In this document: positions 7,993 to 15,069 of the stretch, in pieces
Layout of the letters: the number at the start of each line of letters is the position of its first letter
How positions within the stretch are numbered: position 1 is the stretch's first letter
NCBI GenBank assembly: GCA_002499705.1
Contig: DAMU01000112.1
Location: 5,734 to 31,016 of the forward strand
DNA from: Euryarchaeota archaeon UBA91
GTDB lineage: Archaea; Thermoplasmatota; Poseidoniia; Poseidoniales; Poseidoniaceae
Length of the DNA: 25,283 nucleotides
Reading direction: 5' to 3'
Made by a program: the position numbers and the translations under genes
Notes under the pieces: model-generated
Databases searched by the model: none
What the model saw: the letters and a program-made list of their open reading frames with translations, nothing else
What the model was told of the DNA's origin: nothing

Positions 7993-10900
7993 CGTCGGTC
8001 CTCCAGTTCGAGTCTCATGGCCACACCTAAACTCTTCATTTCGTCGAGGAGCAGCTTGAATGCATACGAGGTTTGTACTTTGTAGACTTCAGCACCATCA
8101 CCATGGATTGGGCTGACATATGTGCGTCGTTTCGGATCATACCAGGCAATGTGTCCAGATTGAGCACAGACATACATGTCAATACCATCAGATTCATCGA
8201 GAAGACGGTCTTTGATAACCATCGATGCACCGTGGGCAATCAGACAGTCACGTTCCATTTCTCCGAATCGTAGACCACCTTGTCGAGCACGACCTTCAGT
8301 CGGCTGTCGAGTGAGGATTTGAACACGACCACGTGAACGAGCGTGAATCTTCGAGGACACCAAGTGGTGCAATCGCTGATAGTAGATACAGCCAATGAAG
8401 ATGTCTGCAGGGTAGACTTCTCCAGTTTCACCGTTAATCATTGTTTCACGACCGGTGTGAGCAAGTCCATTACGAACGAGTCCATCACGGAGGCTGCCTT
8501 CTTTTTCACCGCGGAATGCAGTTGCATCAATTCGGCGACCTTCCAATGAACCAACTTTACCGCCAATCATTTCCAAAACGTGAGCAACTGTCATTCGAGA
8601 AGGAATTGCGTGCGGGTTGATGATCAAGTCAGGAACGGTTCCATCGGCAGTGAACGGCATGTCTTCAGGTTCAACAAGGCGTCCAATGACACCCTTTTGA
8701 CCGTGTCGAGATGCAAACTTGTCTCCGACTTCAGGAACTTTGTGGCTTCGGACCATTACTCTGACCAAGCGACCGGAATCGAGCGATTCGGTGACATAAA
8801 CATTGTCGACGTATCCCTTCTCACCATGGCGAACAAGCATCGATGATTCTCGACGTTCTTGAGCGAGCAAGAATGCTCCACCAGCGGATTCTTCGAGGAA
8901 ACGAGGAGGACTGGTCTTACCGACCAGCACATCGCCGCCTTCAAGATACATTTCTGGCAACGGCAGGCCGTCAGCTTCCAAGTGTCGGTAGGACTCTTCA
9001 GGTTTGAGCCCCTTGACTTCTTGCAGCGAACTGCCAGGCTTTTCGATTTCTTCGACTTGACCACCTGGGAATCGGCGACGTTCTGCATTGTAGGTTCTGT
9101 TAAATGTTGAACGACCAAGAGCACGGTCAACTGAACCTTTGTTCATGATGACTGCGTCTTGCATGTTGTATCCATGAAGCGACATGATTGCCACAATGAA
9201 GTTTTGACCACCAGGGCGCTCATCGAAATGAGTTGATTCCATAGCAGCAGTTCGTGTAATCGATGTTTGGGTATAGTGCAAAATGTGTGCACGAGTGTCA
9301 GGACGCATGCGGTAGTTTGAACTTGGTAGGCCGAGAGATTGCTTGACCATTGCGGTTCCACCAGTAACACGTGGTGTTGAGTTGTGTTCTGGATATGGAA
9401 TAAGCGATGCACAAACTCCCAAAACAAGTTGAGGATCAATTTCGCAGTGCGTGTATTCTTCATCGTAAAGAAGTGGGACAGAAACCTCTGCAGATTCCCA
9501 ATCACCATTCGGCATACGAACCTTTGCTACTAATTTAGCCTCAGTAGCACCAGGTTCTCCAAGATTTTCCCAAACGACATTTTCGTTTGTCAATGGGCGA
9601 CCTTCGAAAGGACCGGACGGAATAGTCTCAGGAAGAACGAACGGACGAGCTGCAATGAGAAGGTCTTCTTCTTCTTCAGCATCGACCCATTCAACAACAC
9701 CTTCGTTGACCAAGTTCTTGAACGTCATTTCACCTTCACGAAGTGCTTGGAGATGGTCACCGGTTAGACGAGGTGCCCCATCATAGAGGATGACCAGGGG
9801 TCGCAAAATACGTCCCTTGTCGGTATTGATGAAAATATCCTTGTTCTCCTTGTCGTGACGAATTGAAACTTCAGCAGGAATAGTTCCTCTTCGGCGAGCG
9901 GATTTGAAGTGTCGAACCAAGTTCTTACCGTTCTTGTGAATTCCGTAAATGTCACCGTTAACGTGAATACGGTCTCCAGAACTCCAATCTTCAAGTTCAC
10001 TGTTGACATCAAGTTCGTCAAGTTGCTCACGAACTTCGACTTCACTAATGTGCTCTGAAATGTCGATCATTTGAGCTGCGTTCTTTACAAGACCACAGTT
10101 CTGACCTTCCGGTGTTTCGTTTGGACACAATCGGCCCCATTGAGTTGGGTGCAGGTCACGAGCTTCGAAGTGAGGTTGGCTTCGAACAAGCGGAGAAGTA
10201 ACACGACGCATGTGTGAAAGAGATGCGAGATACGTTGTTCTGTCGAGTAATTGACTCACTCCAGAGCGTCCGCCGACCCAGTTACCTGTGGCCAATGCGT
10301 GCATAATCTTGGAAGTAAGAACGTCAGGTCGAAGACAAGAAGTGATTTTCAATTCTCGCTTACGGTTGTGATGGCGCTCAAGTTGATACTTCAGGTCTCG
10401 AGCGAGTTGTCCAGATGAAACACGGAACAAGTCTTCGATAAGGTCACCTGCAAGTCGAACACGCTTGTTTGCGTAGTGGTCTTTGTCGTTTGGTTCCCGG
10501 TTGGTCAATGCCATTTCGAGAACTTGACGAACGATACGTCCGAGGAAAATAGCCTTCTTTTTACGGTCGGTTGGTTGGTCACCAAGGTGGGGTAGAAGTT
10601 CACGATCAAGCAATTGGTTTACACGTTGTTCACGGTATTCTTTTTGTTGACCTGCTGCGAATTTCTTTTGCAACCATTCGTGTGCCTCAACCATTGATTG
10701 AACTGCATACTCTTCATTGTCATTGACTTCATTGAGGTTTGCGACAATATACTTGAACGTCTCAGTTGGTCCTGCGACTGTTTGGAACACTTCTTGGTCG
10801 TTTTCAATACCAAGTGCCCGCATCAAGAGAACGACAGGGATGGCAGTTGTTCCAGCAGTGCTGATTTTGACCATGAGCATTCCATCACGTCGCTTTTCGA

Positions 10901-11600
10901 CATTCAGGGGTTTGCGCATACCGTCTTTTTGAGAGAAAATTTTAGCAACTTCCGTTCGCTTAGCATATCGCTTGTTGATTTCGACAGTCACTCGGTTCGG
11001 TGCGAGGTCTTCCATTGAGATGAGGACACGCTCAGTTCCGTTGATGATGAAGTAGCCTCCAGGGTCAAGAGGGTCTTCGCCACGCTTTCGTAGGAGATCA
11101 TCCCACATGGTAGCGTCTTCAGCAGATGTGGTAGGATAGAGTTGTCGCTCACCAGCGATGTGCTTTGCATGCAAGTTACAACGAGTGGAGCGAACCATGA
11201 TTGGCATACTTCCGACTTGGACTCCAGCCTCAACAGGTGAAGGAACACCGTTGCGGGAGATTTGGAAATCAATGGTAACTGGAGACATGTAGGTCAACTT
11301 ACGAAGCCGGCATTCCATTGGAGATGACGGGTGTTCAGCACCGTTTGCTTCACGGATAGTAGGCTCACCGAGTTTGATGTTCTTCAAACGGATGGTGATG
11401 TCGTGGTCAACAACGTCAAGTTTGATGTAGCCACCATCGTCATCGATGATTTCTTCATCGGTTCCAACGCGAATGTTGCGGATGATTTTTTCCATACGAG
11501 AGATGGAATTGTCGCCTGACGGAATACAATCGTCATAGGAAGCGAGTTGGTGGTTGACGAGGCTACGTTCTTTGAAAAATGATTGAATAATTTCTTGCAT
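7989..11600 (-). CDS. rpoB: DNA-directed RNA polymerase subunit B, unsplit
   Basis: Single-chain 1203-residue Rpb2 homologue; methanogens and haloarchaea usually split it into B'' and B'. Family landmarks include GYFIINGTERVLISMEDLAPN, CPNETPEGQNCGLVKN and KVPEVGDKFASRHGQKGVIG. Two positions are unusual. The active-centre GYNxED motif reads GYNMQD with Gln at 814; the corresponding Glu of eukaryotic Rpb2 is implicated in NTP/Mg-B binding. The C-terminal zinc site, normally C-x2-C...C-x2-C or C-x2-H, reads C1145-x2-S1148...S1163-x2-H1166, so two ligands are Ser. The end (SYAFKLLLDEMKSLG...LELEDRR) is canonical, so the gene is not degenerate. A G-rich Shine-Dalgarno (GGGGGT) precedes the ATG, 12 bp after rpoH. 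Confidence 0.97.
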   Translation of the reverse strand: MQEIIQSFFKERSLVNHQLASYDDCIPSGDNSISRMEKIIRNIRVGTDEEIIDDDGGYIKLDVVDHDITIRLKNIKLGEPTIREANGAEHPSSPMECRLRKLTYMSPVTIDFQISRNGVPSPVEAGVQVGSMPIMVRSTRCNLHAKHIAGERQLYPTTSAEDATMWDDLLRKRGEDPLDPGGYFIINGTERVLISMEDLAPNRVTVEINKRYAKRTEVAKIFSQKDGMRKPLNVEKRRDGMLMVKISTAGTTAIPVVLLMRALGIENDQEVFQTVAGPTETFKYIVANLNEVNDNEEYAVQSMVEAHEWLQKKFAAGQQKEYREQRVNQLLDRELLPHLGDQPTDRKKKAIFLGRIVRQVLEMALTNREPNDKDHYANKRVRLAGDLIEDLFRVSSGQLARDLKYQLERHHNRKRELKITSCLRPDVLTSKIMHALATGNWVGGRSGVSQLLDRTTYLASLSHMRRVTSPLVRSQPHFEARDLHPTQWGRLCPNETPEGQNCGLVKNAAQMIDISEHISEVEVREQLDELDVNSELEDWSSGDRIHVNGDIYGIHKNGKNLVRHFKSARRRGTIPAEVSIRHDKENKDIFINTDKGRILRPLVILYDGAPRLTGDHLQALREGEMTFKNLVNEGVVEWVDAEEEEDLLIAARPFVLPETIPSGPFEGRPLTNENVVWENLGEPGATEAKLVAKVRMPNGDWESAEVSVPLLYDEEYTHCEIDPQLVLGVCASLIPYPEHNSTPRVTGGTAMVKQSLGLPSSNYRMRPDTRAHILHYTQTSITRTAAMESTHFDERPGGQNFIVAIMSLHGYNMQDAVIMNKGSVDRALGRSTFNRTYNAERRRFPGGQVEEIEKPGSSLQEVKGLKPEESYRHLEADGLPLPEMYLEGGDVLVGKTSPPRFLEESAGGAFLLAQERRESSMLVRHGEKGYVDNVYVTESLDSGRLVRVMVRSHKVPEVGDKFASRHGQKGVIGRLVEPEDMPFTADGTVPDLIINPHAIPSRMTVAHVLEMIGGKVGSLEGRRIDATAFRGEKEGSLRDGLVRNGLAHTGRETMINGETGEVYPADIFIGCIYYQRLHHLVSSKIHARSRGRVQILTRQPTEGRARQGGLRFGEMERDCLIAHGASMVIKDRLLDESDGIDMYVCAQSGHIAWYDPKRRTYVSPIHGDGAEVYKVQTSYAFKLLLDEMKSLGVAMRLELEDRR

Positions 11601-11612
11601 GTTAATACCCCC

Positions 11613-12263
11613 TTAGTTACCCTCAACGATGAGTCGATAAGCAACTGTTTTGCCAGCAGATGGAGACTTGCGGACGACTTTCAGTACGCGGTCGGCAATC
11701 CAACCTGCGGCGAGTGGTTTGTGGTCTGGGTCGGCTGCAAGACGAGCATTGTCTTGGGACTCAGCAATTTCTTTGATGACTTGGACAACGGGGTCCGTGA
11801 TGAGAATTTTAGGCAACCACTCTTTAGCCAATCGTGGCTCGCCTGTTTCGCTGTCTTCCTGAAGCATTTCCCAAGGGGCAAGTTCTTCGCTTTCGACAGC
11901 AAATTGGTCTTCAACAGAAATGTTTGCTTCGCCAACCAACTCTTGGTGCGGGACCAAGATGTGATTGAGAGCGTTGAATCGCATGGTGATTTCAGGACGG
12001 TCGAAGTCATCGATAGCCTTGGCACGAATTGTAATCTTCTTACTCTTCGATTTTGAGCGACGACGTGAACCTTGCTCGGCGATGACCGACATGGTGTTGA
12101 TGAATTGTTCAGAGTCTTTGGAAACGCCGAGTGTGGATGCGACTTCATCAGAGGACATTGCCTTGATGTCAGTCATGTTTCGATCGGTTGCTAATTTGTG
12201 TGCGAACTCTTCGGAGACTCCAAGCTCCATAAGCCGCTTTTTTGTTGCGCTTTTTACTACCAT
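11613..12263 (-). CDS. rpoH: DNA-directed RNA polymerase subunit H (Rpb5 C-terminal homologue), extended
   Basis: The C-terminal half matches archaeal RpoH: NHILVPHQELV near residue 95, LPKILITDPVV in the middle, and the final VLKVVRKSPSAGKTVAYRLIVEGN. Typical RpoH is about 75-85 residues; this is 216. The excess is an N-terminal ~60-residue domain (MVVKSATKKRLMELGVSEEFAHKLA...) followed by a Ser/Lys/Arg-rich linker, plus insertions inside the RpoH core (around EDSETGEPRLAKEW and around AESQDNARLAADPDHK). The N-terminal domain resembles that of RpoA''. First protein gene of the polymerase operon; it starts at the ATG at 12263, 49 bp after the tRNA-Lys 3' end. Confidence 0.93.
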   Translation of the reverse strand: MVVKSATKKRLMELGVSEEFAHKLATDRNMTDIKAMSSDEVASTLGVSKDSEQFINTMSVIAEQGSRRRSKSKSKKITIRAKAIDDFDRPEITMRFNALNHILVPHQELVGEANISVEDQFAVESEELAPWEMLQEDSETGEPRLAKEWLPKILITDPVVQVIKEIAESQDNARLAADPDHKPLAAGWIADRVLKVVRKSPSAGKTVAYRLIVEGN

Positions 12264-12312
12264 GCTCAGACCCCGTTTTACCCCGCTATTCTGGCCCAGA
12301 AACCCAGTCAGG

Positions 12313-12386
12313 CGGGCCTGACGGGGTTCGAACCCGCGACCATCGGATTAAAAGTCCGACGCTCTACCTGACTGAGCTACAGGCCC
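12313..12386 (-). tRNA. tRNA-Lys (anticodon UUU)
   Basis: A 74-nt cloverleaf reads on the minus strand. The acceptor stem is GGGCCTG/CAGGCCC with discriminator G; the D arm is GCTC...GAGC; the anticodon arm TCGGA-CTTTTAA-TCCGA puts UUU at the anticodon; the T arm is GCGGG-TTCGAAC-CCCGT with one G-U pair. The two bases after the discriminator are CC but the third is T, so a complete CCA is not encoded. It lies immediately upstream of and co-oriented with the RNA polymerase operon. Confidence 0.96.
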
Positions 12387-12426
12387 AAAATAGCAACTTG
12401 GGCTTTTTGCCCGACTTTGCTACTGG

Positions 12427-12443
12427 TTTTATACCTTGCGCAA
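12427..12443 (-). promoter_or_regulatory. Candidate archaeal promoter for tRNA-Lys / rpo operon
   Basis: On the minus strand TATAAAA spans 12433-12427, about 44 nt upstream of the tRNA 5' end, a reasonable TATA-to-gene distance given a short leader. It directly abuts a perfect 10-bp palindrome, CTTGCGCAAG, at 12434-12443, where a TFB recognition element would sit. On the plus strand the same site reads TTTTATA and could serve the divergent methyltransferase-ligase gene. No clear TATA box is seen between the tRNA and rpoH, so the polymerase genes may be read from this promoter. Confidence 0.5.
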
Positions 12444-12579
12444 GTTACGCTTTGGCCTGTTTTGCAGAGGTGTCGGTTGGTTTTGATACTTTTCATCATT
12501 CAAAATAGTGCTTTTAGCGTCGGGTTGCACGATTTCAGAGTATTGGATAGTCATAAAGACTCCGAATGGTTGGCTTGAA

Positions 12580-14061
12580 ATGGACCAAATGGCAGATGAG
12601 GAATACTTCGGCTCTGAGGACGCCGAACAAGAAATTGAGCGACTAAACAGGGTTGCAGAACACCGAATTTGGACCACGCCTCAAAATCGACAAATCCTCC
12701 TTACAATCCCTCCAACAGTCTATCCTCCACGAGAAGATACAGATCTGCTTGCAAATGTACTCCACAACTATCACCAACCAAATGGGAAAAACTTGCTGGA
12801 AATCGGTTGCGGTTCAGGCGCACTTTCTCTTTTTTCAGCACAAATTGGATTTTCTGTTACTGCGTGTGACATCAATCCTTTTGCAGTTGCGAGCAGTCGA
12901 AACTCGTCTCTAAAAAACGATATTCAAATCACGGTCAATGAAGGGGGACCTGGACCGCTGATTGACGGAGACGTCAAGCAATGGGCGGGGGACAAATCCC
13001 ATGATGTCATCATATGGAATCTACCTTACTTGGTTCCGGTCAAGGACTCACCGCACTTGGGCCCGCTCGAGGAAGCAGCGCTCTTGGATACGGACCAAAA
13101 AGGGCTTGTTTCTCGCTTACTCAATCACCTCAAAACGACAGCGATATTGGCCGAGGGCGGGACCGTTTTTCTACTCGTTTCGCAAAATGAAAAAAGCAAG
13201 AGAATTCGAACGACATGTATCGGCGAAGGGTTTGCGATTCGTAGTGTATCTGTTCGGCGTTTAGAAGATGGTGAATGCCTCGAAGTTTTTGCTCTTTGGC
13301 GACCGTTTGAGCATCAAGCAAAAATGTTTGAAGCAGAAATCGATTCAACAAACACCTTTTTGCTCGAGTCAGAACATTCAGTAGGGAGTTTTCTGCAAGC
13401 TGGCCGCCAACGTGCAGGTCATGGGCGTCGCGGCCGGCCATGGTCCCATGAGGATACAGCATTTGCAGGCTCTTGGGTACTTCATGACAGCAGTTCAATA
13501 TCAAGTCCGGGATTACTTCAGCTTCAAGGCGGACTTGCATTACACGAAGCTATTCATTCATCAGTTCCAGAAAATGAGAGTGTTGTACTCAAATGGCCGA
13601 ATGATGCTTTACTATCGGTCCACGGTGAATTGCGAAAAGTCGGTGGCGTATTGGTTGAAAGTTCGAGTCGAGGAAAAGTAACTCGAGCAATTCTTGGAAT
13701 TGGATGTAACATCGCATCGAAAGAACTCCGTAAAAACGAGTATTCCATTGCGACACTTGATGAGATAAATAAGGGAATTTCTCTACCGGATTTTGAACGC
13801 TCGATACAAGCATCTGTCGCTTCTTGGTTTGAACAAAAAGCAGGAGTCGAGAATGTCAAAAAGAAGGCTTTTTTGACACAATATTCAGCGGTTTTAGAAT
13901 CGTCCTTAGAACTTCTCGGAAAACCGTTCTATAGAGGGAAGGAGATGAATTTTAGCACAATTGGAATGGAAGGTAAAATGACGCTTCTTGAAGAGCCTAA
14001 AAAGTCCCACATCATCGAAGATGGAGAGCACGTAGATTGGTCAAATTACGCGACGGATTAA
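12580..14061 (+). CDS. Fusion: Mtq2/HemK2-like methyltransferase + biotin-protein ligase
   Basis: Two enzyme domains in one frame (numbering from the ATG at 12580). Residues ~45-240 are an SAM-dependent methyltransferase of the HemK/PrmC-Mtq2 type: VYPPREDTDLL entry motif, LLEIGCGSGALSLF SAM loop, CDINPFA acidic loop, and NLPY where the family has NPPY. Residues ~250-490 are a BirA-type ligase domain: DSTNTFLL, AGHGRRGRPW for biotinyl-AMP binding, KWPND, KVGGVLVE and GIGCN. By family, the first half would methylate the release-factor GGQ glutamine and the second would biotinylate a carboxylase carrier protein. An in-frame GTG at 12508 would add 24 residues; no Shine-Dalgarno separates the options. 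The stop overlaps that of the convergent neighbour. Confidence 0.85.
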   Translation: MDQMADEEYFGSEDAEQEIERLNRVAEHRIWTTPQNRQILLTIPPTVYPPREDTDLLANVLHNYHQPNGKNLLEIGCGSGALSLFSAQIGFSVTACDINPFAVASSRNSSLKNDIQITVNEGGPGPLIDGDVKQWAGDKSHDVIIWNLPYLVPVKDSPHLGPLEEAALLDTDQKGLVSRLLNHLKTTAILAEGGTVFLLVSQNEKSKRIRTTCIGEGFAIRSVSVRRLEDGECLEVFALWRPFEHQAKMFEAEIDSTNTFLLESEHSVGSFLQAGRQRAGHGRRGRPWSHEDTAFAGSWVLHDSSSISSPGLLQLQGGLALHEAIHSSVPENESVVLKWPNDALLSVHGELRKVGGVLVESSSRGKVTRAILGIGCNIASKELRKNEYSIATLDEINKGISLPDFERSIQASVASWFEQKAGVENVKKKAFLTQYSAVLESSLELLGKPFYRGKEMNFSTIGMEGKMTLLEEPKKSHIIEDGEHVDWSNYATD

Positions 14062-14558
14062 TCATCGGGTTCTAACACCGCATCGAGTGTTTCCTTGCCT
14101 TGTTCATCTTTCCTCTTAGCGATACCAAACACGACGCATACAGCTCCGAGTGGATAGATGATGAAATCAATCAAAAGTTTGCGATCCACATCGACCAAAA
14201 CATCCCCTGAGCCTTCCGAGAATTCAACTGAAAATGAATAGAAGCCTTTCTCTTTGGCTTCAAAATCAACCGATGCTGATTCTCCGCTGGCAAGGGTAGA
14301 AGAGTCAGTCAATACGACCGAGCCCGACTGGTCAACGACCTCGAGGGTGAATGATGACTGATTGGCAGCCTCAACCGTGAATTGCATCGAATCACCTTTC
14401 AGCAACGACGCCCCGCTGGTGTAAGGATCCGATTCGGCATCAACACCAACTGGCGAGACCAGTCCATGAATAAAGAGACCGCCGAGCAAAAAAGTCACTC
14501 CAAGAAGAATGAATACATCACTCATCTTCATTGCAGGTGCAGTTCCGCCTCCAGCCAT
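14058..14558 (-). CDS. Small membrane protein with extracytoplasmic beta domain
   Basis: Not recognised as a named family. A membrane segment lies near the N-terminus (VFILLGVTFLLGGLFIHGLV), followed by ~95 residues rich in Ser, Val and acidic residues with alternating strand pattern (FTLEVVDQSGSVVLTD, GFYSFSVEFSEG). A second membrane segment (FIIYPLGAVCVVFGIA) precedes a short charged tail. The pattern suggests an outward-facing beta-sandwich held by two anchors, with both termini inside. I use the ATG at 14558 (MAGGGTAPAMKMSD); a TTG at 14582 and ATGs at codons 10 and 12 are alternatives. It follows the Pop5-like gene by 39 bp and ends convergently with the fusion gene, stop codons overlapping. 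Confidence 0.7.
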   Translation of the reverse strand: MAGGGTAPAMKMSDVFILLGVTFLLGGLFIHGLVSPVGVDAESDPYTSGASLLKGDSMQFTVEAANQSSFTLEVVDQSGSVVLTDSSTLASGESASVDFEAKEKGFYSFSVEFSEGSGDVLVDVDRKLLIDFIIYPLGAVCVVFGIAKRKDEQGKETLDAVLEPDD

Positions 14559-14597
14559 GTCACGACCAACATGCGAAAACAAATGAAGGTGGTGGTA

Positions 14598-14987
14598 TCA
14601 ATTGTTGCGAATTGGACGAGGTAACATTAGACGTTCCCGTACCAATCGAATTTTACCACTGCTCGTTAAACTCGCCATTCCGTGTTGTGAGTATGAAGCC
14701 TCACTTCCAAAGCATTGCCGAACTTCATCATAGGAAGGGTGAGGTATCTCGAGAATGGCAAAACCCCTTTGCTCATCCAGTTCTAATTCCTTACTTGCCA
14801 CTTGTGAAACTTCAGAGCCACAAGCATGAAAATCCATGAGTCGGAAATCACCCGACAACTGGTTGGCTTCTAGTATGTTTGAAATCTGTTTTTCTAGCGA
14901 TGAACGTGAAGTGAATCGTTCGGAGCACTCAAGACCGACCCAACGGCGTTTTCCGCGTAGAGCCTTTGACAAACGCTTTGCCATCAT
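14598..14987 (-). CDS. Probable RNase P protein component 2 (Pop5 family)
   Basis: About 129 residues, typical size for archaeal Pop5/Rnp2, which assists the RNase P RNA in tRNA 5' maturation. The order of features fits: a basic start (KRLSKALRGKRRWVGLEC, like the family's LRDKHRYIAFEI), a central helix (SLEKQISNILEANQ), then GFAILEIPHPSYDEVRQCF (family GIVRCDREYVEYLRFAL) and SSGKIRLVRERLM (family VSGTIKRLKRKFL). Identity is modest. An AAGGAGGAG Shine-Dalgarno favours the ATG at 14987 or the next ATG at 14984; the TTG further upstream would bury that site inside the gene. The Shine-Dalgarno lies in a small GAGGA-loop-TCCTC hairpin. Confidence 0.6.
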   Translation of the reverse strand: MMAKRLSKALRGKRRWVGLECSERFTSRSSLEKQISNILEANQLSGDFRLMDFHACGSEVSQVASKELELDEQRGFAILEIPHPSYDEVRQCFGSEASYSQHGMASLTSSGKIRLVRERLMLPRPIRNN

Positions 14988-15069
14988 GCAGAGGATGAAC
15001 TCCTCCTTCAATACCTTTCACCGTCAAAATCGTGCATAGAATGAAAATAGAGGAATGAGAGGCTTGGGC

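Noticed and set aside
12400..12412. GGGCTTTTTGCCC as an intrinsic terminator
   Set aside because: It is a 4-bp stem inside the tRNA-Lys leader, in a position where termination of the divergent genes makes no sense.
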